The notes under the pieces were generated by a model that was given only the letters and a program-made list of their open reading frames with translations, did no database searches and was not told where the DNA came from. A program made the translations under genes and the position numbers. This document shows, in pieces, positions 16,518-26,937 of a stretch of DNA of 50,896 nt; positions within the stretch are counted from its first letter, which is position 1, and every line of letters starts with the position of its first letter. The stretch comes from Pseudomonas viridiflava (GTDB lineage: Bacteria; Pseudomonadota; Gammaproteobacteria; Pseudomonadales; Pseudomonadaceae), in assembly GCF_900580675.1 (NCBI RefSeq), contig NZ_UTBG01000017.1, positions 1 to 50,896 of the forward strand, in the 5' to 3' direction.

Positions 16518-18527
16518 CTAGCGCTTTAACATCGCGCGTATATCCGCCAGGGCGGTGTTGCCGCGAACGGCCTTCACCTCGGTCGGGGTGTCGTCATTGC
16601 CTTCCCAGGCCAGGTCGTCCGGCGGCAGTTCATCCAGAAACCGGCTGGGGGCACAATCGATGATTTCGCCGTACTGCTTGCGCTTGGCGGCAAAGGTGAA
16701 GGCCAGGGTCTGACGCGCGCGGGTAATGCCCACGTAGGCCAGGCGCCGTTCTTCCTCGATGGTGTCGGCTTCGATGCTGGAGCGGTGCGGGAGGATTTCC
16801 TCTTCCATGCCCATGATGAACACGTAGGGAAATTCCAGGCCCTTGGACGCATGCAAGGTCATCATCTGCACGCCTTCGGCGCCGTCTTCCTCTTCCTGCT
16901 GGCGCTCGAGCATGTCGCGCAGTACCAGCTTGCCGATGGCGTCTTCGACGGTCATCTCGCCGTCTTCGTCTTTTTCCAGGGTGTTCTTCAGCGCTTCGAT
17001 CAGGAACCAGACGTTGCCCATGCGGTAGTCCGCGGCCTTGTCGCTGGAACTGTTGGTGCGCAGCCAGTTTTCATAGTCGATATCCATGACCATGCTGCGC
17101 AGGGCGCTGATCGGGTCTTCGCCGGCGCATTGCTCGCGCACCTTGTCCATGAAGCGCTTGAAGCGCGACAGGCGGTCAGTGAAGCGCGTGTCCAGGTGCT
17201 CGCCCAGGCCGATTTCATCGGTGGCGGCGTACATCGAGATCTTGCGTTCGGTGGCGTAGTTGCCGAGCTTTTCCAGGGTGGTCGAACCGATTTCCCGGCG
17301 TGGGACGTTGATCACCCGCAGGAAAGCGTTGTCGTCGTCCGGGTTCACGATCAACCGGAAGTAGGCCATCAGGTCTTTCACTTCCTGGCGTCCGAAAAAG
17401 CTGTTGCCGCCCGACAGACGATATGGAATCTGGTGGTGCTGCAGCTTCAGCTCGATCAGCTTGGCCTGGTAGTTGCCGCGGTACAGGATCGCGAAGTCGC
17501 TGTAGGGCCGGTCGGTGCGCAAGTGCAGCGTGAGCAGTTCGACGGCCACGCGCTCGGCTTCGGCGTCCTCGTTGCGGCAGCGGATCACGCGGATCTCGTC
17601 GCCATGGCCCATCTCACTCCACAGCTGTTTTTCAAACTCGTGGGGGTTGTTCGAGATCAGCACGTTGGCGCAGCGCAGGATGCGGCTGGTGGAGCGGTAG
17701 TTCTGCTCCAGCATCACCACTTTCAGGGACGGGTAGTCGTCCTTGAGCAGCATCAGGTTTTCCGGACGCGCGCCGCGCCATGCGTAGATCGACTGGTCAT
17801 CGTCGCCGACCACAGTGAACTGGTTGCGCGTGCCGATCAGCAGCTTCACCAGCAAATATTGGCTGGCGTTGGTGTCCTGGTATTCGTCCACCAGCAGGTA
17901 GCGGACTTTGTTCTGCCACTTTTCGAGGATGTCCTTGTGTTCCTGGAAGAGTTTGACCGGCAGCAGGATCAGGTCGTCGAAGTCCACCGCGTTGAACGCC
18001 TTGAGCGTGCGCTGGTAGTGGGTGTAGACGATGGCGGCGGTCTGCTCCTTGGGGTTGCGCGCGTTTTCCAGGGCTTCGGCGGGCAGGATCAGGTCGTTCT
18101 TCCACGAGCCGATCATGTTCTTGATCTCGTCGACGCCGTCGTCGCCCGCGTATTCCTTCTGCATGATGTCGGTCATCAGGGCCTTGACGTCGGTCTCGTC
18201 GAAGATCGAGAAGCCCGGTTTGTAGCCCAGCCGCACATGCTCCTTGCGGATGATGTTCAGCCCCAGGTTGTGGAAGGTACACACAGTGAGGCCACGGCCT
18301 TCGCCACCCTTGAGGAGGGTGCCGACACGCTCTTTCATTTCCCGCGCCGCCTTGTTGGTAAAGGTCATGGCGACGATGTACTGGGCGCGGATGCCACAGT
18401 TCTGGATCAGGTGCGCGATCTTGCGGGTGATCACGCTGGTCTTGCCGGAGCCTGCGCCGGCGAGCACCAATAGAGGGCCGCCGACGTAGTTCACGGCTTC
18501 TTGCTGCCGGGGATTGAGTCGGGACAT
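16518..18527 (-). CDS. rep: ATP-dependent DNA helicase Rep
   Basis: Superfamily 1A helicase of 669 residues, the normal Rep length. It unwinds DNA 3' to 5' and helps forks pass bound proteins. Motif I (Walker A) is LAGAGSGKTS at about 22-31, motif Ia TFTNKAAREMKERV, motif II VDEYQDTN near 214-221, motif III VVGDDDQSIYAWRGA, motif IV MLEQNYRS, motif V MTLHASKGLEFPYVF and motif VI YVGITRARQTL. Start at ATG 18527 is supported by the family N-terminus MSRLNPRQQEAV. UvrD shares these motifs, but length, the short N-terminus and synteny favour Rep. Confidence 0.95.
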   Translation of the reverse strand: MSRLNPRQQEAVNYVGGPLLVLAGAGSGKTSVITRKIAHLIQNCGIRAQYIVAMTFTNKAAREMKERVGTLLKGGEGRGLTVCTFHNLGLNIIRKEHVRLGYKPGFSIFDETDVKALMTDIMQKEYAGDDGVDEIKNMIGSWKNDLILPAEALENARNPKEQTAAIVYTHYQRTLKAFNAVDFDDLILLPVKLFQEHKDILEKWQNKVRYLLVDEYQDTNASQYLLVKLLIGTRNQFTVVGDDDQSIYAWRGARPENLMLLKDDYPSLKVVMLEQNYRSTSRILRCANVLISNNPHEFEKQLWSEMGHGDEIRVIRCRNEDAEAERVAVELLTLHLRTDRPYSDFAILYRGNYQAKLIELKLQHHQIPYRLSGGNSFFGRQEVKDLMAYFRLIVNPDDDNAFLRVINVPRREIGSTTLEKLGNYATERKISMYAATDEIGLGEHLDTRFTDRLSRFKRFMDKVREQCAGEDPISALRSMVMDIDYENWLRTNSSSDKAADYRMGNVWFLIEALKNTLEKDEDGEMTVEDAIGKLVLRDMLERQQEEEDGAEGVQMMTLHASKGLEFPYVFIMGMEEEILPHRSSIEADTIEEERRLAYVGITRARQTLAFTFAAKRKQYGEIIDCAPSRFLDELPPDDLAWEGNDDTPTEVKAVRGNTALADIRAMLKR

Positions 18528-18796
18528 ACAGAGTTCAGGGAGTCATTGTTCAAAAGGGCGGGCATTTTAACAGGCTGGCAGGATTCTGCTCTCTCAGAAC
18601 GACAGTGTGACGTACCGCTCGATCTAAATTTGCCGGTTTTGCTACTTTGCCGCAGGATGTCCTGGCCTTTTTCTGGTTAAGGCTGCGACTAATGTTTACA
18701 GTCAGCGTATTTGATAAACCCTGTCATTGGTGATTATCAGGCCGCGCGTCATAATGCCCGCCGCCAACGAAACCTTGCAGAGTCTAGGGAGCTAGC

Positions 18797-20461
18797 TTGT
18801 CTACGCCTGTCGAACCCTTGCGTTTGCTGCTGCTGGCCGATGAGCCAGCCTGGGCAGCGTTGTTGCGCGAGTGCCTGGCGCCGATGGGCGATGGGGCTGT
18901 GCTGATCAGCGCACCCAACTGGGACTCCGTGAGTCGTCTGTTCGATGACGACCACAGCGCCGTGCTATTGACCACGCCCAGCCTGCAGCCCGGCCCTGGC
19001 CGTTGCAGCCTGCCGTGCGTGTTGCTGCTGGAACAGGAGCCGCTGGTTTCCCCCCTTGGCGTCAGCGATTGGCTGGTTCGCGCTGTACTCGACGCCCAGA
19101 CGCTACGCCGCTGCCTGCGCCATGTGCGTGAGCGCGGCGTGCTGGAAAACACCCTGCAACGCCTGGCCGAGCAGGACCCGCTTACCGGTATCGCCAACCG
19201 CCAGGGCTTCCAGACCCTGCTGGCGGCGCGGCTGGCCGAAAATGAAGGTCGCGGCCTGGCCCTCGGCCATCTGGACCTCGACAACTTTCGCCATGCCAAC
19301 GACGCCCTCGGCCACCAGGCCGGCGACCGGCTGATCCTGCAAGTGGTCTCCCGGCTCAAGAGCCAGCTCGAGGCCGGCGACCAGCTGGCGCGCCTGGGCA
19401 GCGACGAATTCGCCCTGCTGATCGATACCCGCCGCGCCCCCCAGCGCGCCGAGTGGATGGCCGAGCGCATCACCGAAGTCATGGCCGAACCCTACTGGGT
19501 CGATGGCGAAAGCCTGCTGATCGGCTGCAGCCTGGGGGTGGCGCATGCTCGCGCCCGCGCCGGTGCCGACCCGCTGATGTGGCACGCACACATCGCCATG
19601 CAGCAAGCCAAGAGCACCCAGGGCTGCACCTTTCATATCTTCAATGAACGCATCAACCGCAACGCGCGCAGCCTGGCCGACCTGGAAAGTGAGCTGCGCC
19701 GCGCCCTGCGCCGTGACGAACTGGAACTGCACTACCAGCCGCGCCTGGACCTGGACGACGGGCATATCGTCGGCCTGGAGGCCCTGGTGCGCTGGCGTCA
19801 TGGCGAGCGCGGCCTGTTGCCGCCCAGCGAGTTCGTGCCCCTGGCCGAGCAGAGTGGTCTGATCGTGCCGCTGGGCTACTGGGTGATTTCCCGGGCTCTG
19901 CGCGATATGCAGGACCTGCGCGAACGTGGTCTGCCGCCGCTGCACATGGCGGTCAACCTGTCGTTCCGCCAGTTCCAGGACAGCCAATTGCTCTCGACCC
20001 TCAGCCGGCTGATTGCCGAGCGTGGGGTGGAAGCGCAATGGCTGGAGTTCGAACTGACTGAAACCGCCGTGATGCGCCGCAGTGACCTGGTCAAGCAGAC
20101 CATGGATGCGCTTGGCCGCTTGGGTGTGCGGTTTTCGCTGGATGACTTCGGCACCGGTTTCTCATCCTTTGTGCACCTCAACAGCCTGCCGATCGCCTTG
20201 TTGAAGATCGACAAGAGCTTTGTCGGCGGCATGGAAGAGCGCGAAGAGAACCGCAAGCTGGTGCACGCCATGATCAACCTGGCCCACAACCTCAACCTGG
20301 AAGTGGTGGCCGAAGGTGTGGAAACCCCCGAGCAGTTGGCGTTGTTGCGCTTGTTTGGCTGCGACCAGGCCCAGGGTTACCTGATCAGCAAGCCGCTGCC
20401 GTTGCCTGAACTGGTCGAATACCTGACCTATGGCGAGGGCCGGCAGGCGTTGCTGGGTTGA
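18797..20461 (+). CDS. GGDEF-EAL protein, ProE-like phosphodiesterase
   Basis: Cyclic di-GMP protein of 554 residues: an N-terminal receiver-like region without an obvious signal (about 1-110), a GGDEF domain (about 125-280) and an EAL domain (about 290-545). The GGDEF signature reads RLGSDEF, with the second Gly replaced by Ser, so cyclase activity may be weak. The EAL motifs look intact: EALVRW, ELTETAVM, LDDFGTGFSS, LKIDKSFV and VAEGVETPEQ. By synteny it corresponds to PA5295, described as the phosphodiesterase ProE that lowers exopolysaccharide; I recall this name and cannot check it. The start is TTG 18797 after AGGGAGC. Likely role: c-di-GMP breakdown in the cytosol. Confidence 0.88.
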   Translation: MSTPVEPLRLLLLADEPAWAALLRECLAPMGDGAVLISAPNWDSVSRLFDDDHSAVLLTTPSLQPGPGRCSLPCVLLLEQEPLVSPLGVSDWLVRAVLDAQTLRRCLRHVRERGVLENTLQRLAEQDPLTGIANRQGFQTLLAARLAENEGRGLALGHLDLDNFRHANDALGHQAGDRLILQVVSRLKSQLEAGDQLARLGSDEFALLIDTRRAPQRAEWMAERITEVMAEPYWVDGESLLIGCSLGVAHARARAGADPLMWHAHIAMQQAKSTQGCTFHIFNERINRNARSLADLESELRRALRRDELELHYQPRLDLDDGHIVGLEALVRWRHGERGLLPPSEFVPLAEQSGLIVPLGYWVISRALRDMQDLRERGLPPLHMAVNLSFRQFQDSQLLSTLSRLIAERGVEAQWLEFELTETAVMRRSDLVKQTMDALGRLGVRFSLDDFGTGFSSFVHLNSLPIALLKIDKSFVGGMEEREENRKLVHAMINLAHNLNLEVVAEGVETPEQLALLRLFGCDQAQGYLISKPLPLPELVEYLTYGEGRQALLG

Positions 20462-20489
20462 GTTGCGAAGCCAATAAAATGTGGCTTGT

Positions 20490-20574
20490 GTGGGAGCTGG
20501 CTTGCCTGCGATAGCATCACTGCGGTGTAACGGATACACCGAGGTGTCTGCATCGCAGGCAAGCCAGCTCCCAC
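20490..20574. repeat. REPIN between convergent genes
   Basis: Arms GTGGGAGCTGGCTTGCCTGC and GCAGGCAAGCCAGCTCCCAC are perfect inverted copies; the interior also pairs partly (GGTGTAACGG and the CACCGAGGTGTC side). It lies between the GGDEF-EAL gene and the convergent MATE gene. Confidence 0.88.
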
Positions 20575-20591
20575 ATTGACGGGTACAGCTG

Positions 20592-21995
20592 TCAATCCGG
20601 CTGAGCAGCTTGCATAGCGCTAAAGGTCGCCGGCTCCTGGCGAATCATGCGTTTCATCTTCGCTTCAAACGCCCAGGTCAGGCTCACCGCCGCGCAGGCC
20701 AGGCCCAGCGCCAGGCCCCACCACACACCGGTCGGGCCCCAGCCCAGGGTGAATGCCATCAACCAGGCCGATGGCGCGCCGATCAGCCAATAGCACCCCA
20801 AGCCGACCAGGAAGGTGGTCTTGGCATCCTTCAGCCCACGAATGCAGCCCATGGCGATGGTTTGCACGCCATCGAACAGTTCGAACCAGGCCGCCACGGC
20901 CAGCAGGCTGACAGCCAGGACGATAACGTCGTGGAACGCCGGGTCGTTATGGTCGAGGAACAGCCCGATAAGCGGGTCGGAAAACAGCCACAGCGCCACG
21001 GCAAATCCCAACATCACCGCGCCACCAAAACCGATCCCGACACGCCCCGCCAGGCGCGCCTGCAGCAGTTGCCCGGCGCCGTAGTGCTGACCGATGCGCA
21101 TGGTCACGGCGTAGGACATTCCTGCCGGCACCATAAAGGCCACCGACACGATCTGCAGGGCAATCTGGTGCGCTGCCAGTTGCGTGCTGCCCATGGTGCC
21201 CATGCACAGCGCCGCGAATGCAAACAGCCCGACTTCCACCGCATAGGTGCCGCCAATCGGCAGGCCCAGGCGCCACAGCTCGCGTAGATATTGAGTGTTG
21301 AGGCGCAGCAGGCCGGTGCTCAGCGGGTAGGCGGCATAGGCGCGGTTGCGGTGGATGTACCACATCAGTGCCAGTGCCATGCCATTGGCGACGAGGGCGG
21401 TGACCAGGCCGATGCCCATCAGGCCGAGTTTCGGCAGGCCGAACATGCCTTCGATCAATGCATGGTTGAGCAGGTAGTTGGCCACCGCGCCGCCAAGGCT
21501 GATCACCATCACCGGTTTCGCCTTGCCGATCGCACTGGTGAAGCCGCGCAAGGCCATGAAGCTCAGGAAGCCGGGCAGGGCGAAGGGCAGGATCGTCAGG
21601 AATTGCCCCGCCGACTGCACGTTGGTTTCAGTCTGGCCGAACAGCAGCAGCAGCGGCTTGAGGTTCCACAGCAGCAGCGCGGCGACCAGTGCCATCAGCC
21701 AGGCAAGCCACAGGCCGGCCTGGGTCAGGCGGGTGGCGCCTTCGATATCGCCGGCGCCATGACGGATGGCGACCAGGGTGCCGACGGCGGCAATCACACC
21801 GATGCAGAAAATCGACACAAATGAATAGCTCGCCGCGCCCAGGCCACCACCGGCCAGGGCTTCGGGGCTCAAGCGCGCCATCATCAGGGTGTCGGTCAGC
21901 ACCATCAACATGTGCGCCAACTGTGAGGCAATCAACGGCCCTGACAGCCGCAGAATGGCCCAGAGTTCGGTACGTGCCGGATGCTGCATGATCAT
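20592..21995 (-). CDS. norM: MATE-family multidrug efflux pump
   Basis: Sodium- or proton-driven multidrug antiporter of the MATE family, about 467 residues with roughly twelve transmembrane segments. Typical N-terminal features are LSGPLIASQLAHMLMVLTDTLMMARLSPEALAG; the symmetric second half begins near residue 235 (ELWRLGLPIGGTYAVEVGLFAFAALCMG). I use ATG 21995 as start; TTG 22004, GTG 21998 and ATG 21989 are also in frame and no strong ribosome site decides. It is divergent from a LysR regulator gene at 22148, which may control it. Transported drugs are unknown. Confidence 0.88.
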   Translation of the reverse strand: MIMQHPARTELWAILRLSGPLIASQLAHMLMVLTDTLMMARLSPEALAGGGLGAASYSFVSIFCIGVIAAVGTLVAIRHGAGDIEGATRLTQAGLWLAWLMALVAALLLWNLKPLLLLFGQTETNVQSAGQFLTILPFALPGFLSFMALRGFTSAIGKAKPVMVISLGGAVANYLLNHALIEGMFGLPKLGLMGIGLVTALVANGMALALMWYIHRNRAYAAYPLSTGLLRLNTQYLRELWRLGLPIGGTYAVEVGLFAFAALCMGTMGSTQLAAHQIALQIVSVAFMVPAGMSYAVTMRIGQHYGAGQLLQARLAGRVGIGFGGAVMLGFAVALWLFSDPLIGLFLDHNDPAFHDVIVLAVSLLAVAAWFELFDGVQTIAMGCIRGLKDAKTTFLVGLGCYWLIGAPSAWLMAFTLGWGPTGVWWGLALGLACAAVSLTWAFEAKMKRMIRQEPATFSAMQAAQPD

Positions 21996-22147
21996 CACGC
22001 TCAAAAAGTCAGAAGGTTTGGGGAGGGTTGATTCTCGGCGCTCCCAGCCCTTTACACAAAGGGATAAAAGCGATGGCCAGCATGATTAAAACTCATGCCT
22101 GTTCGATTCTGGTAGGGTTTGAAAATTGCGCTGTCGGAGCTTTCCCA

Positions 22148-23068
22148 ATGTCCCGTCGTCTTCCTCCGCTTTATGCCCTGCGTGCCTTTGAAGCAGCGTC
22201 CCGTCACAACTCCTTCACCCGTGCGGCGGAGGAGTTGTCGATCACCCAAAGTGCGGTCAGCCGACATATCCGCACCCTCGAAGAGCATTTCGCCTGCCGC
22301 CTGTTCCAGCGCAGCGGGCGCAACCTGCAACTCACCGAAGCTGGGCGCCTGCTGCTGCCCGGCGTACGCGAAGGCTTCGCCGCGCTCGAGCGCGCCTGCC
22401 ATACCCTGAACGCCGAAGATGACATCCTGCGCATGAAGGCGCCGTCGACCCTGACCATGCGTTGGCTGTTGGCGCGGCTGAGCCGCTTCCGGCATTTGCA
22501 GCCGGGCAATGAGGTGCAATTGACCAGCGCCTGGATGAACGTGGACGAAGTGGACTTCAACCAGGAACCGTTCGACTGTGCGGTGCTGCTCAGTTATGGG
22601 CACTTCCCGGCGGACTGGGAGGCCAGTTACCTGTTTCCCGAGCTGCTGATTCCTGTCGGCGCCCCGAACCTGTTGGCGGACGGGCCGTGGGACGTTACGC
22701 GCCTGGCCACCGCAGAATTGCTGCACCCCACCCCCGATCGTCGCGATTGGCGCTACTGGCTGGAACGCATGGGGTTGTCCTCCCAGGTGTCGCTCAAGGG
22801 CGGGCAGGTGTTCGATACCCTTGAACTGGGCATGATCGCCGCCGCGCGGGGTTACGGTGTCTCCATGGGCGACTTGTTGATGGTGGCCGAAGACGTGGCC
22901 CAGGGCCGTTTGAGCCTGCCGTGGCCGACTGCCGTGGCCAGCAGGGAAAATTATTACCTGGTATGGCCGAAAACCCGCCCCGGCGGCGAGCGTCTGCGAC
23001 GGCTGGCGGAGTTTCTCCAGAACGAGGTGCAGGCGATGGTTTTGCCCGACGTAGAGCGCCTTGATTGA
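22148..23068 (+). CDS. LysR-family regulator, GcvA-like
   Basis: LysR-type transcription factor of 306 residues. The N-terminal winged helix (about 1-65, LRAFEAASRHNSFTRAAEELSITQSAVSRHIRTLEEHFACRLFQRSGR) is close to GcvA and AmpR members. The effector-binding domain follows from about 90. I chose ATG 22148, because the protein then starts MSRRLPPLYALRAF as GcvA-like proteins do; a longer form from 22028 would overlap the promoter. It is divergent from the MATE pump. In P. aeruginosa this position (PA5293) precedes pchP and a betaine transporter, which are absent here, so the target may be the pump or choline metabolism genes elsewhere. Confidence 0.9.
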   Translation: MSRRLPPLYALRAFEAASRHNSFTRAAEELSITQSAVSRHIRTLEEHFACRLFQRSGRNLQLTEAGRLLLPGVREGFAALERACHTLNAEDDILRMKAPSTLTMRWLLARLSRFRHLQPGNEVQLTSAWMNVDEVDFNQEPFDCAVLLSYGHFPADWEASYLFPELLIPVGAPNLLADGPWDVTRLATAELLHPTPDRRDWRYWLERMGLSSQVSLKGGQVFDTLELGMIAAARGYGVSMGDLLMVAEDVAQGRLSLPWPTAVASRENYYLVWPKTRPGGERLRRLAEFLQNEVQAMVLPDVERLD

Positions 23069-23246
23069 GTCGTTTGAGGCGCTGATACGCAACCGTTTGC
23101 GTGATACCCCTATGAATCGCTCAAGTATTGCCTTTGCCCGCCGAAGTAGGTGTGTTGGAACCATCGTGCACCAACGTTTCCCACTAGATAATTTGCCGAG
23201 CAGTGCTAAGAGATCAGGATGATCCTGGCCTCGGCCAGGAGCCTTC

Positions 23247-25223
23247 ATGTCTCAACCTCGCGCCCGGATTGCCTCACAGTTAGGCCTCGCACTAGCCGTG
23301 ATACTGGCTGTCGTCATCAGCGGCAGTACTGTGTTTGCCTTGCGTTCCCTCGACTCCGCCAACCTCGATACCCGCGAGGAACACCTGGCCAGCGAGGCGC
23401 GCTTGCTTGCCGACCAGCTCAATACCTTCCACAGCACCTTGCGCGAGAGCACTCAGCGCTTGAGCGGGCTGTTTGAGAAGCGCTTCGGCGCCGGGTTGAC
23501 TGTGCGTGCGGACCAACCGGTAACCGTTGCCGGGGTGCAGACGCCGAGCCTGTCCCTGGGCAGCGCAGTGTTGAACAACGATTTCGCAGAGGTCGACGAG
23601 TTCAAGGACACCTCCGGCGGCGTAGCCACGGTGTTTGTGCGCAGCGGTGAAGATTTCATCCGCATCAGTACGTCCCTGACCAAGCAGGATGGCAGCCGCG
23701 CTATCGGCACGGCCCTGGACCATCAGCATCCGGCCTATCAGCGCTTGCTGGCCGGGCAGAGTTATGTGGGCCGTGCGGTATTGTTCGACCGCTCCTACAT
23801 GACCCAGTACAGCCCGGTGCGTGATGCCGCCGGCAAAGTGATTGCGGTGCTGTTTGTCGGCTTCGACTACACCGACGCGCAGAACGCCCAGTTTGAAAAC
23901 CTTAAACGCTTCCGGATCGGCAAGACCGGCTCCCTGGCCTTGCTGGATGAGCAGAAACGCTGGCTGGTGCCGCCCGCTGGTGTACAGGCGCTGGATCAGG
24001 CGGTTCCGGTGATGCTCGACCTGGCTAAAAAGCCGGGCGTGGGCCGCTTCTGGAGTGACAAGAACGAAGATTTCTACAGCGTCTCGGTGCCTTTCGAAGG
24101 TGGCCCGTGGGCGGTAGTAGCGAGCATGCCGAAGGCTGAAATTCGCGAAGTCACCTGGGCTGTGGGCATTCGCCTGGTAATTGGCAGCGTGCTGGCGATG
24201 CTGTTCGCGGTCGGTGCGGCGGTCTGGTTGCTGCGCAGCAAGTTGCAGCCTTTGAGTGACCTGGTGCGCCAGGCGGAGGCCTTGGGTGCAGGTGATTTGA
24301 GCGTACGTCTCAATGTGTCGAGCCATGACGAAATCGGCCAGTTGGCCCGCAGCTTCAACCAGATGGGTGAAGCGCTGTCGACCATGGTTTCGCACATCCG
24401 TAGCGCGGCCGAAGAGGTCAACAGCCGTGCCCAGGCGCTGTCCGGTTTGTCCGGCGGTGCCTATGAAGGCATGGAGCAGCAGTCCGGCGAGATCACCAGC
24501 ATGGCCGGCGCGGTGGAAGAGTTCAGCGCTACTTCGCTGAACATCGCCGACAACATGGGCAATACCGAACGCCTGGCCCAGGAAAACGCCCAGCAAACCC
24601 GTATCGGGCGTACCTCGATGCAAGAGGCGTCGTCGTCCCTGGAGCACATCGCTTCCGCGCTGAACAGCACGGCCACGGTGATCAACACCCTCGGCCAGCG
24701 CTCCCAGGAAATCGGCGGTATCGTCGGCGTGATCACTTCGATTGCCGAGCAGACCAACCTGCTGGCGCTCAACGCGGCCATTGAAGCGGCGCGCGCCGGT
24801 GAGCAAGGCCGGGGTTTTGCGGTAGTCGCCGACGAAGTGCGCAATCTGGCTTCGCGCACCCGCCAAGCCACCGACGAAATTTCCGGGATGATCCAGAGCA
24901 TCCAGCAGGAAACCGGCAACGCCATCAGCACCATGGAGCACGGTAACGTGCTGATGCAGGAAGGCCTGTCGCGCAACGCCGACGTGGCCTCGGCCCTGGC
25001 GCGTATCGACGAGCAAAGCCGCTCGGCGGGTCAGCAGTTCGCGGCGATCACCACCGCAACGCAAGAGCAGAGCAGCACGGCAACCTTGCTCAGCAGCAAC
25101 CTGCAAAGCATTGCGCTGGCCAACAGCGAACAGCGCGAAGTGGTGTCCAACCTGGCGATTACCGCCAAGGAACTGGAGACGCTGGCGGCGGGCTTGCGGC
25201 ATGAGGTTGATCGCTTCCGCTGA
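23247..25223 (+). CDS. Methyl-accepting chemotaxis protein with periplasmic Cache domain
   Basis: Chemoreceptor of 658 residues. A transmembrane helix lies at about 10-32, a long periplasmic sensor follows at about 40-305, with Cache-like segments ([47 protein letters not shown]), then a second transmembrane helix at about 308-330, HAMP (about 332-385) and the signalling domain. The trimer-contact hairpin tip reads [40 protein letters not shown]. No C-terminal CheR/CheB pentapeptide is present: it ends [17 protein letters not shown] precedes ATG 23247. The ligand is unknown; related Cache_3-Cache_2 receptors sense organic acids. It ends three bases from the convergent comM gene. Confidence 0.92.
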   Translation: MSQPRARIASQLGLALAVILAVVISGSTVFALRSLDSANLDTREEHLASEARLLADQLNTFHSTLRESTQRLSGLFEKRFGAGLTVRADQPVTVAGVQTPSLSLGSAVLNNDFAEVDEFKDTSGGVATVFVRSGEDFIRISTSLTKQDGSRAIGTALDHQHPAYQRLLAGQSYVGRAVLFDRSYMTQYSPVRDAAGKVIAVLFVGFDYTDAQNAQFENLKRFRIGKTGSLALLDEQKRWLVPPAGVQALDQAVPVMLDLAKKPGVGRFWSDKNEDFYSVSVPFEGGPWAVVASMPKAEIREVTWAVGIRLVIGSVLAMLFAVGAAVWLLRSKLQPLSDLVRQAEALGAGDLSVRLNVSSHDEIGQLARSFNQMGEALSTMVSHIRSAAEEVNSRAQALSGLSGGAYEGMEQQSGEITSMAGAVEEFSATSLNIADNMGNTERLAQENAQQTRIGRTSMQEASSSLEHIASALNSTATVINTLGQRSQEIGGIVGVITSIAEQTNLLALNAAIEAARAGEQGRGFAVVADEVRNLASRTRQATDEISGMIQSIQQETGNAISTMEHGNVLMQEGLSRNADVASALARIDEQSRSAGQQFAAITTATQEQSSTATLLSSNLQSIALANSEQREVVSNLAITAKELETLAAGLRHEVDRFR

Positions 25224-25226
25224 GGT

Positions 25227-26723
25227 TCAGGTGACGGAGGCCGGACGGTATTGCAGGGCCTCCTTCAGATGATCGCGGGTAATCGCCTCCACCTGGTCCA
25301 GGTCTGCCAGGGTGCGCGCCACCTTGAGCAGCCGGTGGGCCGCGCGCAGCGACAGTGTCAGGCGTTCGCAGGCGCCCTCCAGCCAGCCCTCATCGACCTT
25401 CGGCAGCTTGCAGTGCTTGCGAAGCCCCGGCAGATCCAGAAACGCATTCGCACAACCCTGGCGCCGCTGCTGGCACTCCCGGGCCTGGGCCACCGCTGCC
25501 GAGGCCTTCGCGGTGTTATCCCCGGCCTGCTGGGCGGGGTTCAGTGCAGTGGTCTCCCGCGCGACCGTGACGTGCAGGTCGATGCGGTCCAGCAAGGGCC
25601 CGGAGAGCTTGTTGCGATAGCGCTGAATCTGCTCCGGCGTACACCGACAGCGCCCGCTGGGTTCGCCCAGGTAGCCGCAAGGGCAGGGGTTCATCGCCGC
25701 GACCAACTGAAAGCGCGCGGGGAAGCTCACCCGGTCGCGCGCGCGGGAAATCACGATACACCCTGATTCCAGGGGTTCACGCAGCACCTCCAGCACCTTG
25801 CGATCAAACTCCGGCAACTCATCCAGAAACAGTACCCCATGGTGCGCGAGGGTGATCTCCCCCGGCTGCGGCTTCGAACCGCCGCCCACCAGCGCCGGGC
25901 CTGATGCGGAATGGTGCGGCTGGCGAAACGGGCGGTGCGGCCAATGGCTCAACGGCGCCAGGCTGACCACGGATTGAATCGCCGCGACCTCGAGCGCTTC
26001 CTGCTCGCTCAAGGGCGGCAACAATCCCGGCAGGCGGCTGGCGAGCAAGGTCTTGCCGGTCCCGGGCGGCCCGCTGAACAGCAGGTTATGCGCGCCCGCC
26101 GCAGCAATCAGCAGCGCGCGCTTGGCGCCTGACTGTCCCTGCACTTCACTCAGGTCCGGGTACGGTTTGTTCAAGTACAGCAAGCCGTCGGACTTGTAAG
26201 GCTCGATCGGCACCTGCCCATTCAGGTGCGCCACCACTTGCAGCAGGTGATCCACCGCGATCACCTTCAGCCCCGACGCCAGGCACGCCTCCTCGGCATT
26301 CGCGCTGGGCACTATCAAGGTGCGCCCGGCCTTGCGCGCCGCCAGCGCTGCCGGCAGCACACCTTTCACCGCTCGCACTTCGCCGGACAGCGCCAGCTCC
26401 CCAAGGCATTCCACGTTATCGAGCATCAGCGCGGGCACCTGCACACTGGCCGCCAGGATCCCCAGGGCTATCGCCAAATCAAAACGCCCGCCGTCCTTGG
26501 GCAGGTCGGCGGGCGCGAGGTTGAGGGTGATGCGGCGTGAGGGGTATTGCAGGGCCGAGTTGAGAATCGCGCTGCGCACCCGGTCCTTGCTTTCCTTGAC
26601 CGCGGTTTCGGGCAAACCCACCAGCGTCAGGGACGGAAGACCATTGGCCATGTGCACTTCGACGGTGACGGCAGGCGCTTCGACGCCAATTTGGGCGCGG
26701 CTGTGGACAATCGCGAGGGACAT
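25227..26723 (-). CDS. comM: ComM/YifB-type Mg-chelatase-like AAA+ ATPase
   Basis: AAA+ protein of 498 residues: an N-terminal Lon-like substrate domain (about 1-175), an AAA+ domain with Walker A SGPPGTGKT at about 217-225 and Walker B VLFLDELPEF near 303-312, a metal-binding CPCGYLGEPSGRCRC near 345-359, then the Mg_chelatase C-terminal domain. ComM is a hexameric helicase that promotes branch migration during natural transformation in other gammaproteobacteria, and the gene is conserved in non-transformable species too. ATG 26723 gives MSLAIVHSRAQIGV, the usual family start. It ends three bases from the chemoreceptor gene, a convergent pair with no spacer. Confidence 0.93.
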   Translation of the reverse strand: MSLAIVHSRAQIGVEAPAVTVEVHMANGLPSLTLVGLPETAVKESKDRVRSAILNSALQYPSRRITLNLAPADLPKDGGRFDLAIALGILAASVQVPALMLDNVECLGELALSGEVRAVKGVLPAALAARKAGRTLIVPSANAEEACLASGLKVIAVDHLLQVVAHLNGQVPIEPYKSDGLLYLNKPYPDLSEVQGQSGAKRALLIAAAGAHNLLFSGPPGTGKTLLASRLPGLLPPLSEQEALEVAAIQSVVSLAPLSHWPHRPFRQPHHSASGPALVGGGSKPQPGEITLAHHGVLFLDELPEFDRKVLEVLREPLESGCIVISRARDRVSFPARFQLVAAMNPCPCGYLGEPSGRCRCTPEQIQRYRNKLSGPLLDRIDLHVTVARETTALNPAQQAGDNTAKASAAVAQARECQQRRQGCANAFLDLPGLRKHCKLPKVDEGWLEGACERLTLSLRAAHRLLKVARTLADLDQVEAITRDHLKEALQYRPASVT

Positions 26724-26841
26724 GCTCGTTCCTTGAAAGAGAGGGCCGCTTCCTGCGGTTTTTCAAGGGTAGACGAGGTGGGGAAGAGCGAGGCGGGGGA
26801 GGTTTTACAGAACGTATCGGAGCAGCTTTACAGCGCTTTAT

Positions 26842-26926
26842 GTGGGAGCTGGCTTGCCTGCGATAGCATCGCCTCAGTGCAACTGATACACCCAGGCGTC
26901 TGCATCGCAGGCAAGCCAGCTCCCAC
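26842..26926. repeat. REPIN between comM and ubiK
   Basis: Arms GTGGGAGCTGGCTTGCCTGC and GCAGGCAAGCCAGCTCCCAC are perfect inverted copies. Unlike most others in this window it lies between two tandem (leftward) genes, downstream of ubiK and upstream of comM. Confidence 0.88.
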
Positions 26927-26937
26927 ACGGCCCGCGT

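Noticed and set aside
16785..18473. 562-codon open frame opposite rep
   Set aside because: Antisense shadow of a GC-rich gene: Val/His/Gln-rich product with no family features, while rep on the other strand has all helicase motifs.
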